Below are positions 42,650 through 51,035 of a stretch of 64,000 nucleotides of DNA, one piece after another (positions within the stretch are counted from its first letter, which is position 1; every line of letters begins with the position of its first letter). The translations under genes were made by a program, and so were the position numbers. The stretch covers positions 1 through 64,000 of the forward strand of contig NZ_CP120367.1 of the NCBI RefSeq assembly GCF_029892045.1. Reading direction: 5' to 3'. Source of the DNA: Sinorhizobium numidicum (GTDB lineage Bacteria; Pseudomonadota; Alphaproteobacteria; Rhizobiales; Rhizobiaceae). The notes under the pieces were generated by a model, which was not told where the DNA came from, did not search any database, and saw only the letters and a list, made by a program, of their open reading frames with translations.

Positions 42650-43903
42650 ATGTCTTTCGAGCTGACGGCGGACCGATGGGCCACGACATGGCCAAAACGG
42701 CTATTCATTGCAGAGAGGTATTTGCTCTCCTTTTCAATGGGCATCTTTGCATTGCTGCCCGCTTACCTGCTATCGATCGGCCGGGACGAAGTGTTTTTCG
42801 GATCAATCTCGGCGTGCGGAGTAGCCGCTGCCATCCTAATTATACTTTTCAGCCCCTCGCTGGCACAGCGGTTCGGAATTAGACGACTGGCCCCGGTCGG
42901 AGGACTCCTTTATGCGGCCGGCTGTGCAACCATGATCTTTAACGAGTTGTCCGGCGCGCGCCTCCCGATCGTGTACTTTATCGGATATGCACTCCAATCG
43001 GGAGGCTGGGCACTCCACTTCACTGTGGGATCCATCTGCATATCGGCACTGTCGGACGACAGCGACCGTTCGTTTAACTTCATGATCTACGCCGCGTTCA
43101 GCACTCTTGGGCTGACTTGCGGACCTCTACTAAGCAGCCTTCTTTCAAAGCTGGCGGACACCCCGCTAGCGAAAATGTTCGCCCTTGCAATGATGACGGC
43201 GCTATTTGGTTCATGTCTTTCGATCATTGCATCGTCCCTGTCGGCCCGGGTTGGTAAGGCGGACATTCCCAAGAATGTCCCGATCGTTCGCGAGCTCCCA
43301 AAGCTGTTCACAGGCAAGACTTTGCTGTTCTTTGTCTTGGTGTTTTTGTCGGCCAGCATCTACACCACTCTCATCAACTTCCAGGCAACATTCGCCGGCG
43401 CTTCTGGCCTATCGTACGAGGTATTCTTCGCCTGTTGGGCGATGGGTGTTGTTGGGTCGCGGTTCTCCATTGGATCCAAAGTGTCGCGGAGTGCGGCAGA
43501 CCGTACATTGCCGTTACTTCTGGGCGGCATGGTGGTCTCGCTGCTGAGTTTTCTCCTCGCCCCGGGCGACGCTATGATCTACGGGATGGCCTCGCTTGCT
43601 ATAGGCGTTACATACGGACTTTCGTACCCGGTCATTCAGGCCGAGGCGGTCCGAGTGGCAGCCACCCACGCAAGAACCGTCGTCCAGATCATCTTTAGCC
43701 TTTCATATTTTGTTGGCCTGTACTTCTTCCCGCTCGTAGCAGGACTCGTCAGCGTCCATCTCGGCTATGACGCTCTGATCTGGCTCGTGGCCAGCTTGGC
43801 GCTGCTGCAGACCGTTCTCGCCATACTCGGCTACAGTTTAATTCGTCACCGATCTGTCGCGGACCATAAAAGAGGTCTTGTTGAGGGCAGGACCGATGCT
43901 TGA
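42650..43903 (+). CDS. MFS transporter, first gene of the biosynthetic operon
   Basis: The ATG at 42650 (Met-Ser-Phe-Glu-Leu-Thr) follows GGAAG; an earlier in-frame ATG at 42539 lies within the MocR gene and operator region. The 417-residue protein has about twelve hydrophobic segments and the overall pattern of a major-facilitator permease. It probably exports the product or confers self-resistance. Its stop overlaps the start of the next gene by eight bases (GATGCTTGA), showing tight translational coupling. Confidence 0.85.
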   Translation: MSFELTADRWATTWPKRLFIAERYLLSFSMGIFALLPAYLLSIGRDEVFFGSISACGVAAAILIILFSPSLAQRFGIRRLAPVGGLLYAAGCATMIFNELSGARLPIVYFIGYALQSGGWALHFTVGSICISALSDDSDRSFNFMIYAAFSTLGLTCGPLLSSLLSKLADTPLAKMFALAMMTALFGSCLSIIASSLSARVGKADIPKNVPIVRELPKLFTGKTLLFFVLVFLSASIYTTLINFQATFAGASGLSYEVFFACWAMGVVGSRFSIGSKVSRSAADRTLPLLLGGMVVSLLSFLLAPGDAMIYGMASLAIGVTYGLSYPVIQAEAVRVAATHARTVVQIIFSLSYFVGLYFFPLVAGLVSVHLGYDALIWLVASLALLQTVLAILGYSLIRHRSVADHKRGLVEGRTDA

Positions 43904-45137
43904 GGAGCAGGAGCATTTCGTTATCGGAGCCGGTCCCATCGGGCGTGCCATCGCTCTACAACTGGCGCTAGCAGACGCAGGACCGATTGCAGTTGTCGAC
44001 CAGCAGGAATCCGCGCTGAATGCCGCTCGAAAAATCCTGTCGGCCAGCCAAACGTGCGTACGTTTCGATAGCGTAATTGACGTCGGGGACGCGACACAGA
44101 GAGCTCGCTCAATCGTCTTAGCCATGGCGTGGCGGGAGTGCAGGGGAATCTTCGACCATCTCACGAGAGCGCTGCGGTCGGCAGGCATGAATACGCCGAT
44201 CATATGCGTGGGGCGGCCGGATATAGAAGACCCGTCAATACGAACTCTCGACCGAAACGGACCCGTGGCGCTCCTTGGGGCAGGGCTTGAACCAGGCTTC
44301 GTCGAGTCCTTATCGTCCCTGATCGCCGCCGAATTCGGCGACCTGCGACGGCTGGCAACTCATTGCGGCGGAATTCCTGCGCTGCCTGAGCCGCCGCTGA
44401 ACCACGCAATCTCGTTCGGTAGAAGGCTGCCGGTCGAGCAACGAACTGCGCTTGCACGCATCGACGGCCGGATCGTTGCTCGGGAACGGTTTGAGACTGC
44501 CGCTCCGCTTTTCCTAGAAGGTGTAGGCCTGCTCGAGGCCTACGACGACGCGATGCTCAAGTCCACGGCCGAAGAGGCACTGGCGGGAATCCCCGAGTTG
44601 CGTCAACGCACTCTTCGGTGGCCGGGTTTCGTGGAGAGTGTCCGGTCCCTTCACCGCCTTGGACTGGTCTCCGAGGACCCCGTTGAGATCGGAAGTTCGC
44701 GAATGGCAGTCCGTGATGCAATGGAGATCCTGCTCAACCGCAACTTATCCGTGAGTGCTGAAGTCCAAGTCGTCGTGAATGCCGATGTTGAAGACTCGAC
44801 GGGACAAGCGGGCCAGTGGACGGCCGTCATCCGCTCCGCACCCGGCCAGCCTATTTCGGCCATGGCGTTGGCTACAGCAGTACCGGTCGTTGCTGCGATC
44901 GAAATCCTCCCGCGACTGGGGTTGCGTGGGCCGATACTCCCGCACGAGCCGGCTCTTGCGGAGGTGGCCATGTCAACCTTGTTGCGCCTGAGAAGCGATC
45001 CGGACGCACGCATCGTCGAGCGTTCATCCGGGAAGTTGAAAACCAGCAAAAATCTTGGGGATAGCAATGCAAAGACGAAAGATACTGCTTCTCGGCAGCG
45101 GGCCGGCAAATCTTGCACTCCTCACCTGTCTCGATGA
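43896..45137 (+). CDS. Saccharopine-dehydrogenase-like oxidoreductase
   Basis: The ATG at 43896 overlaps the transporter stop. The 413-residue protein begins with a Rossmann motif (Val-Ile-Gly-Ala-Gly-Pro-Ile-Gly-Arg-Ala-Ile-Ala) and shows the saccharopine-dehydrogenase layout, including His-Cys-Gly-Gly-Ile-Pro near residue 155. In known hydrazine pathways a relative of this family splits the lysine-amino-acid adduct after N-N bond formation, releasing a hydrazino acid. That role is inferred from context. The last 23 codons overlap the next gene by 71 bases in another frame, an unusually long overlap, so the native C-terminus may differ. Confidence 0.75.
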   Translation: MLEEQEHFVIGAGPIGRAIALQLALADAGPIAVVDQQESALNAARKILSASQTCVRFDSVIDVGDATQRARSIVLAMAWRECRGIFDHLTRALRSAGMNTPIICVGRPDIEDPSIRTLDRNGPVALLGAGLEPGFVESLSSLIAAEFGDLRRLATHCGGIPALPEPPLNHAISFGRRLPVEQRTALARIDGRIVARERFETAAPLFLEGVGLLEAYDDAMLKSTAEEALAGIPELRQRTLRWPGFVESVRSLHRLGLVSEDPVEIGSSRMAVRDAMEILLNRNLSVSAEVQVVVNADVEDSTGQAGQWTAVIRSAPGQPISAMALATAVPVVAAIEILPRLGLRGPILPHEPALAEVAMSTLLRLRSDPDARIVERSSGKLKTSKNLGDSNAKTKDTASRQRAGKSCTPHLSR

Positions 45138-46416
45138 GAGACGTAGCCGGACGCTCGATGTTCTTCAGGTGATTGAGCGACGCGAGAGTGCTGTCTGGCA
45201 CCCCGGGCTGGAATTCGAAGATTCAACGCTGCAGGTCTCGCTCTTCAAAGACCTCGCGTTTCTGCGGAATCCATCGAGCCCATTCACGTTTTTCTCGTTT
45301 CTGCGCGAAAAGGAACTGCTGTATCAATACATCCACACGAATAACTTGTATCCTTCAAGGAAGCTTTTCTCGGACTATCTTGTTTGGGTAAGCCATAAGT
45401 TTCATCGGCAAATCTCCTTCGGCAAGGAGGTCACAGGAATCCGATACTGCGGCGACCAGTTAGGCACGCCCAGGTTTGTCGTCGTCGTCCGTGATACAGC
45501 GACCGGGTCCGTCTCCGAAACGGTTACGGACGATCTCGTATTGGGCCTGGGCCACGAACCACACATTCCGGAAAATCTGGCCGTCGATACGGACAGGGTC
45601 GTGCATTCCAACCGCTTCCTCCATTGCGTCGATGAGGGCCGCCTGAAGCGGGACGCGCGCGTGGCGGTTGTCGGCGGCGGACAGAGCGCAGGAGAAATCG
45701 TGCGCTACTTGCTGCGGAGGCCGGACGTGGCCGAGATCACGGTGATTGGCCGCCGCCATCTCTTCACACAGACCGACGACAATCCGTTCGTAAACGACCT
45801 TTACACCTATCCCCGATCTCTCGAATTCGCCGGCCTTCCCGACGAGGGACGCCGCCGCTTCTTATGCGACATTAAGAACACGAATTTCTCATCGGTGACG
45901 CAGGATGTGCTGCGGGACATTTACGGGCTGGTCTTTGAAGACAGAACCTGGGGCCGTGACCGATTGCGCCTTTGCTCCTACACCGAGATCGTCTCGGTCG
46001 GAAAGAATGCCGACGGGCTTCGTCTCGAGATCAAGGCATCCGGACACGCCCCGGCTATCTGTGACTTTGATTTGCTGGTATGCGCCACAGGCTTCACCAA
46101 TAACCGCCACCTCAAATTGCTCCGGCCGCTGGGCCTCGGAGCACAGGATAGGGATATCCCGGTAAACGGCTCCTTTGAGGTTGAGCTCGATTTTCCCGCC
46201 CGTCCGCGCCGCGGCCTGACTGGACCACGGCTCTTTCTGATGAACCATTCTCTTCGGACGCGGGGGCCCACAGAGCACACGTTGGCAGGTCTGGCCGAGC
46301 GAGCGGGCGTAGTCGCGGACGCGCTCGATGCAGGATACCGGTCCGAGCAGCCGCACGAGCAAGCAGCATACCTGGCCAGTTCGTCCATTTTTCATCTTGA
46401 GGGAGCCGTAAAATGA
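45067..46416 (+). CDS. Lysine/ornithine N-hydroxylase-like flavin monooxygenase
   Basis: The ATG at 45067 follows a GGGGAT site. The 449-residue protein has an FAD motif (Gly10-Ser-Gly-Pro-Ala-Asn), a central NADPH motif (Gly-Gly-Gly-Gln-Ser-Ala-Gly-Glu, about 202-209), the family segment Asp-Asn-Pro-Phe-Val-Asn-Asp near 240, and a late Cys-Ala-Thr-Gly-Phe. These are features of the SidA/IucD/PvdA family that N-hydroxylates the side-chain amine of lysine or ornithine. Next to a cupin-MetRS hydrazine synthetase, the expected product is N6-hydroxylysine. Its stop overlaps the next start (ATGA). Confidence 0.88.
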   Translation: MQRRKILLLGSGPANLALLTCLDERRSRTLDVLQVIERRESAVWHPGLEFEDSTLQVSLFKDLAFLRNPSSPFTFFSFLREKELLYQYIHTNNLYPSRKLFSDYLVWVSHKFHRQISFGKEVTGIRYCGDQLGTPRFVVVVRDTATGSVSETVTDDLVLGLGHEPHIPENLAVDTDRVVHSNRFLHCVDEGRLKRDARVAVVGGGQSAGEIVRYLLRRPDVAEITVIGRRHLFTQTDDNPFVNDLYTYPRSLEFAGLPDEGRRRFLCDIKNTNFSSVTQDVLRDIYGLVFEDRTWGRDRLRLCSYTEIVSVGKNADGLRLEIKASGHAPAICDFDLLVCATGFTNNRHLKLLRPLGLGAQDRDIPVNGSFEVELDFPARPRRGLTGPRLFLMNHSLRTRGPTEHTLAGLAERAGVVADALDAGYRSEQPHEQAAYLASSSIFHLEGAVK

Positions 46417-48395
46417 CTAGTCCGCAGATCATCGATCTTAGGAACGAAGCCCGTCAGGTCCCAACGACATACGAGGGAGGCATTATCAGACACAACCCCT
46501 TTCCCGAAGGAGGAGACGTTTCGGTTCGATTGCTGAAATTCACCCCGGGCGCTTCGACGCATCGCCACAACCACACGGAAATTGAGTTCTGGACCGTGAT
46601 TGCGGGCGGCGTCCGGATTCATATGGATGGCGGGAACTTCCTCCTTCTGACAGGCGAGAGCGTTCGGGTTGAGCCGCTTCAAAGCCATCGAATCGAAGCG
46701 CTCGACAGCGGTGCCGTCATGCAGACAGTCTGGTGGCACAGCCGTAGGAATTTCGAGGAAACGGCAGGGGCTAGGGGCAACAACTCTGATCGTGAAGTGA
46801 TGATTGTCCCCGCGATGCTTACGCCGAACGGCCGGATGCATATCGGTCACGCGGCAGGCCCGTTCCTTTATGCCGATATTCTCAGCCGGATCGCCAAAGC
46901 CGCCGGTCGCGCATCCTTCGTTGTCCAGGGCACGCACGGACATCTGGAGCACATCCGTATCGCGGCCGAGGCGGCGAATATGGACTACTACCATCTGGCG
47001 GAGAGGAACACATCGTCGTTCCGGGAATCCCTAAGCCGGCTCAAGGCAGAACCAGATGTCTTTATCGGAACTGAACCCGACGAACGGGGACGGGCGGTTG
47101 TACTGGAAGTCTTCGAGCGTCTGTTCGAAAAAGGACTGATTGTCGAGCGGGAGCATTCCGTTCCCTATGATCCGGACACGGGCCGCTTCGTGGTTGATGC
47201 GTTCGTACACGGGGAATGCCCGCATTGTGGCGGCTATTCATCGGGTACGGAATGCGAGGATTGCGGCGCTCTGGTTCTGGACGCAGATCTTGGAAATCCG
47301 GTCGATTTGGGCGGGAAACCGTTGGAAAAAAGAGCGCTTAAACGCCTCTTCCTGAACTTGGCATCCCTGCACAGCAAAATCGAGTCCTTTGTTTCCCAGG
47401 AGCATTTTCCCCTTCACTCAAGACTGTATGTCGACTCTTGGCTGGAGCGGGGATTGCCGGAAGTCTGCGTGACGAACCTGAACGGGCACGGCATCAATGT
47501 TCCCCTCCCGGGATTTCAGGACCAGCGGTTCAACGTGGTGATGGAGTATGTGCCGAGGCACCTACTTGCACTGGAGAGCATCCGAGAAAGTCGAGGGCAG
47601 CCAGCCCGGTGGTACCAGCTCAAGCCGTCGGAACTCCCGGAGCTGAACATCCTGTTTGGGGCCGACAATTCCTTTGGCAGGCTGCTCGTCATCCCTGCTG
47701 TTTTGGCGGCGCTCGACTTAGAGCAACTATTGCCGCGCAGAGTGTACGCGAACAGCATGCTCACCCTTGATGGCCTCAAGCTGTCGACATCACGAAACCA
47801 TGCCATCTGGATCAATGACTTCGTGACGCCGGAGAATGCCGAGGCCTTCAGGTTCTACTTGTGCCGCTGCCGTCCCGAGGGCGTACCGGAGGATTTCACG
47901 GTCGGTTCCTTCGAAAAGTGGAAGAGCGACTTCTGGGAAACTGAGCTCGCGTCGGCCCTGCGAAATGGCGGCCATGTCATCCGCCGGGTGACAAGTGCAG
48001 AGCTTCCGGGGCCCGGCCAGTGGTCAGCGTCAGAAATTGAGCTGCTGGCGACCTGTAAGTACTTTAACGACGGAATCCGAGCCGACTTCGAGGCTCCCTA
48101 TCCAGACATCCGTCGGATAACGCGTACAATCGAAACGTTCGTGAACAAGATCGACCGTTATTTCGCGACTTCACTCCATGTTCCTGCTCCCTCCAAGGGG
48201 AACGAGGCACTTGAGCGGACCGCAGCCCGTATGGCGTTCATGGCCCTGGCGAGCCTTAGCGTCGCGCTTTTTCCGATCACGCCCGACTTTGCCGCCTCTA
48301 TTCTGAGCAGGCTCGGTCTCCCGACTTCGCCAAACCTTGACTGGCTCGGAAGAGACTGGATGAGCGAGCAAGTCAATGTCTCTGGCCAGCTTTGA
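46413..48395 (+). CDS. Cupin-MetRS didomain protein (hydrazine synthetase type)
   Basis: The 660-residue protein joins a small cupin (residues 25-110; His50, His52, His54 and His92 as likely metal ligands) to a class I methionyl-tRNA-synthetase-like domain. The latter has His-Ile-Gly-His at 143-146, a zinc knuckle (Cys-Pro-His-Cys near 269 and Cys-Glu-Asp-Cys near 281) and Lys-Leu-Ser-Thr-Ser near 455, matching the KMSKS loop. In characterised relatives (such as Spb40) the synthetase part activates an amino acid as an adenylate, esterifies it to N6-hydroxylysine, and the cupin then rearranges the ester to an N-N bond. The adjacent N-hydroxylase gene, ATGA-coupled, makes this assignment strong. 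The amino acid partner is unknown. Confidence 0.9.
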   Translation: MTSPQIIDLRNEARQVPTTYEGGIIRHNPFPEGGDVSVRLLKFTPGASTHRHNHTEIEFWTVIAGGVRIHMDGGNFLLLTGESVRVEPLQSHRIEALDSGAVMQTVWWHSRRNFEETAGARGNNSDREVMIVPAMLTPNGRMHIGHAAGPFLYADILSRIAKAAGRASFVVQGTHGHLEHIRIAAEAANMDYYHLAERNTSSFRESLSRLKAEPDVFIGTEPDERGRAVVLEVFERLFEKGLIVEREHSVPYDPDTGRFVVDAFVHGECPHCGGYSSGTECEDCGALVLDADLGNPVDLGGKPLEKRALKRLFLNLASLHSKIESFVSQEHFPLHSRLYVDSWLERGLPEVCVTNLNGHGINVPLPGFQDQRFNVVMEYVPRHLLALESIRESRGQPARWYQLKPSELPELNILFGADNSFGRLLVIPAVLAALDLEQLLPRRVYANSMLTLDGLKLSTSRNHAIWINDFVTPENAEAFRFYLCRCRPEGVPEDFTVGSFEKWKSDFWETELASALRNGGHVIRRVTSAELPGPGQWSASEIELLATCKYFNDGIRADFEAPYPDIRRITRTIETFVNKIDRYFATSLHVPAPSKGNEALERTAARMAFMALASLSVALFPITPDFAASILSRLGLPTSPNLDWLGRDWMSEQVNVSGQL

Positions 48396-48424
48396 CCGAA
48401 TGGATCTCACGAAGGGCGTTGGCG

Positions 48425-49744
48425 ATGAATGAGTCGTTTCGGTCACCTACAAAATTCAGGGCGTACACCGCGGCACAATTTCAGGCTTCCGAACACTGGA
48501 AAAACCTTAACGAAAGCCTTCGGGGGACATTCCTGGCGACTACCAAGGTCCTCCCGTTCCGCGTGAATGACTATGTCCTGCAGAACTTAATCGATTGGGA
48601 CTCCGTTCCCAACGACCCTATGTTCCAGCTGTTGTTTCCGCAACCGGGGATGCTGTCCGAACGTGATCTATGGATAGTCGGCCGTGCCATGGATGGAGGG
48701 AGCCTTGAAGAATTGAATGCCGCGGTCGGCGAAATTAGGCGCGGTCTCAATCCTCATCCGGCCGGCCAAATGACGCACAATGTCCCAACCATGGGCGACG
48801 AAGCGGTCGACGGCATTCAGCACAAGTACCGCGAAACGGTGCTGTTCTTTCCCAGCGCCGGGCAGACCTGCCATTCCTACTGCACGTTCTGCTTCCGTTG
48901 GCCGCAGTTCGTCGGCGATGTTAGCTTGCGGTTCCAAGCCAAGCAGTCCGACGAACTCGTTCAATACCTGAAAACCCATCCAGAAGTCACGGACGTGCTC
49001 ATTACCGGCGGCGATCCGATGGTAATGAGTTCCCGCTCCCTTGAGCGTTTCATAACGCCGATCCTAAAGGAGACATCAGTTTCGACAATCCGGATTGGAT
49101 CGAAGGCGCTGACCTATTGGCCCTTCAGGTTCATCTCCGACGATGACACGAAGGACTTGCTCTCGCTATTCCGACAAGTCGTTGACAGCGGCCGGCATCT
49201 GGCGTTCATGGCCCACTTCAATCATCCCCGCGAGATGAAACCTTCGCCGGTAGGCGAAGCTATTGAAGCGATCCGCTCTACAGGAGCCGTGATCCGCACC
49301 CAAGCGCCCATTCTTCGTCACATCAATGACAGTCCAGACGCCTGGGCCGAACTCTGGAACGAAAGCGTCAGGTCCGGCTGCGTACCGTATTACATGTTCG
49401 TCGAACGTGACACGGGACCTAGCGAGTACTTCAAAATTCCACTCGTGGAAGTGCTCCAAATCTTCCAGCAGGCGTACCGCCGGGTTTCCGGGTTGGCCCG
49501 CACGGTCCGCGGTCCAATCATGTCCGCCACACCTGGAAAAGTGCAGATCGACGGCATCCTTGAATTCGCGGGCAGACGGATGCTCCAACTGCAGTTCCTA
49601 CAGGCCCGCGATCCTGCCGCCGCCCGGCAGCCTTTGCTCGCCGAATACGACGAGACGGCTTGCTGGTTCGACGAGTTGAAGCTTTTGGCCTTGGCAGAGC
49701 GACAGCCGGAACTGCGCAGTCGAATGCCTGAAGTGGCTCAATAG
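48425..49744 (+). CDS. KamA-family radical SAM / PLP aminomutase-like protein
   Basis: I use the ATG at 48425; a TTG at 48392 would overlap the previous stop. The 439-residue protein carries the cluster motif Cys-His-Ser-Tyr-Cys-Thr-Phe-Cys (about 149-156), Ile-Thr-Gly-Gly-Asp-Pro (SAM binding), and Thr-Pro-Gly-Lys near 372, where Lys is the expected PLP anchor. This is the lysine 2,3-aminomutase family. By my reading, the two Asp residues that hold the lysine side chain in KAM are replaced (an Arg near 327 and a Ser near 368), so the substrate may not be lysine. It could move an amino group on the hydrazino intermediate or make a beta-amino acid building block. Confidence 0.82.
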   Translation: MNESFRSPTKFRAYTAAQFQASEHWKNLNESLRGTFLATTKVLPFRVNDYVLQNLIDWDSVPNDPMFQLLFPQPGMLSERDLWIVGRAMDGGSLEELNAAVGEIRRGLNPHPAGQMTHNVPTMGDEAVDGIQHKYRETVLFFPSAGQTCHSYCTFCFRWPQFVGDVSLRFQAKQSDELVQYLKTHPEVTDVLITGGDPMVMSSRSLERFITPILKETSVSTIRIGSKALTYWPFRFISDDDTKDLLSLFRQVVDSGRHLAFMAHFNHPREMKPSPVGEAIEAIRSTGAVIRTQAPILRHINDSPDAWAELWNESVRSGCVPYYMFVERDTGPSEYFKIPLVEVLQIFQQAYRRVSGLARTVRGPIMSATPGKVQIDGILEFAGRRMLQLQFLQARDPAAARQPLLAEYDETACWFDELKLLALAERQPELRSRMPEVAQ

Positions 49745-49754
49745 GGGATAAATC

Positions 49755-50135
49755 TTGTCGAAACTAGGAACCCACATTGTCGCCGATCTCTACGGGGCAT
49801 CCCGCCTCGATGACGAGGATTTTATCGAGGGAGTCCTTGAGAGCTGCGCGAAGGCAGCCGGGGCCAAGGTGCTCCTCAAGAATACGCACCTATTCACCCC
49901 CGAGAACGGCGTGTCGTCGTTGATCGTCCTGATGGAAAGCCATGTTTCTATACACACTTGGCCGGAAAAGGGGACGGCTGCATTCGACGCGTTCATGTGC
50001 GGCGCGGCTCAGCCGAGATTGTGCATCCCGGTCCTGAAGCAAGCTTTCAGTCCTTTCCACATGCACGTCCAGGAGCTCCCCCGATGCCCTCCGCAAAGGA
50101 CGGTTCCGAACGAAACAGGGTGGGAATTCGCATGA
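49755..50135 (+). CDS. SpeD/SpeH-like pyruvoyl-dependent decarboxylase
   Basis: A TTG start at 49755 follows GGGGA at a good distance. The 126-residue protein matches the short prokaryotic S-adenosylmethionine decarboxylase proenzyme in length and motifs: Glu61-Ser62-His-Val-Ser-Ile-His-Thr-Trp-Pro-Glu (self-cleavage before Ser62, which becomes the pyruvoyl group) and Cys82 in Met-Cys-Gly. It may supply decarboxylated SAM as an aminopropyl donor, though no aminopropyltransferase is seen here. It may instead decarboxylate an amino-acid intermediate of the pathway. Its stop overlaps the next start (ATGA). Confidence 0.85.
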   Translation: MSKLGTHIVADLYGASRLDDEDFIEGVLESCAKAAGAKVLLKNTHLFTPENGVSSLIVLMESHVSIHTWPEKGTAAFDAFMCGAAQPRLCIPVLKQAFSPFHMHVQELPRCPPQRTVPNETGWEFA

Positions 50136-51007
50136 AGGTTAAACTTGCGACTATCGAAGAAGCGGCGATGGAGGATAACGCCGGAGAACTCGATGAGACC
50201 TTTAGGAGGAACGGTTGCTGCCTCATTCGGCTGAAGCCGACGACCAGCAATGTCATTCGCAAGGCGATGGAGGCTTCGGTCGCGCTATTCCGGCAGCCCG
50301 CGGAAGTAAAGGCAGCGTTTGTCGACAGCACGACAAGGGTAGGCTACCGGTCGGTCGGAATTGAATACTCTCAATCTCTGAACCGTCCCGATCTGATGGA
50401 GTCCCTGTCTTACAGCATCAAGCACGAAGGGATCATCCATGGACTTGCCCAGGGAGAAGCCGAGACGGAATGGCGGAAATCCTCAAGGGCTGGTTTCCAG
50501 GCGCTCGACCTAATATTCATTAGGTTACTGAACACGCTGCATTCGTCTGTCAGCCCTGGCCGCGCCGTGCCTTACAAGCCATTCCCGGATAGCTTCTCGG
50601 CGAACGGATCCTTCCTGCAAACCAATCACTACACATCCGAACTGATGTCGCGGTCCATCCTGCAGGATTGCCACGAGGACGCAAATCTCGTCACGCTTTT
50701 GCTTTCGGATGCCGACGGTCTTGAGCTTAGCCTCGATCGCAGCAGCTTCGTCGGCTGCAGCCCCCCGGCCGATTGTTTGCTCGCATTTTCCGGCAGCTTG
50801 ATGACGAAGCTGTCCCGAGGGCGATACCCGACCGTATATCACCGGGTCGTCCGCCTCCCGCACGTCATGGAGCGAAAGTCCATGATGTACTTCGCCAACC
50901 CTTCTCCGGATGAATTTCTTTTTCCCTGGGGAACGGGAGGAGAAGAAAACCTTGCGCAGATAGCTGCGGAATCCCCGCAACGTTTTGGATTGCCGAAGCT
51001 GGCGTAG
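50132..51007 (+). CDS. Isopenicillin-N-synthase-like Fe(II) oxygenase
   Basis: The ATG at 50132 overlaps the preceding stop. The 291-residue protein has a non-haem dioxygenase N-terminal part (Arg-Arg-Asn-Gly-Cys-Cys-Leu-Ile-Arg-Leu) and a double-stranded beta-helix core with the iron-binding His-Glu-Asp in Asp-Cys-His-Glu-Asp-Ala-Asn-Leu-Val-Thr-Leu-Leu. The distal His is in Val-Tyr-His-Arg-Val-Val-Arg-Leu, followed by a co-substrate-binding-like Arg-Lys-Ser. Relatives hydroxylate, desaturate or cyclise small molecules. The likely job here is oxidative tailoring of the hydrazine product; the reaction cannot be predicted. Confidence 0.82.
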   Translation: MKVKLATIEEAAMEDNAGELDETFRRNGCCLIRLKPTTSNVIRKAMEASVALFRQPAEVKAAFVDSTTRVGYRSVGIEYSQSLNRPDLMESLSYSIKHEGIIHGLAQGEAETEWRKSSRAGFQALDLIFIRLLNTLHSSVSPGRAVPYKPFPDSFSANGSFLQTNHYTSELMSRSILQDCHEDANLVTLLLSDADGLELSLDRSSFVGCSPPADCLLAFSGSLMTKLSRGRYPTVYHRVVRLPHVMERKSMMYFANPSPDEFLFPWGTGGEENLAQIAAESPQRFGLPKLA

Positions 51008-51035
51008 CTGCCCTGAGATGGACGCAGGAGATTTG

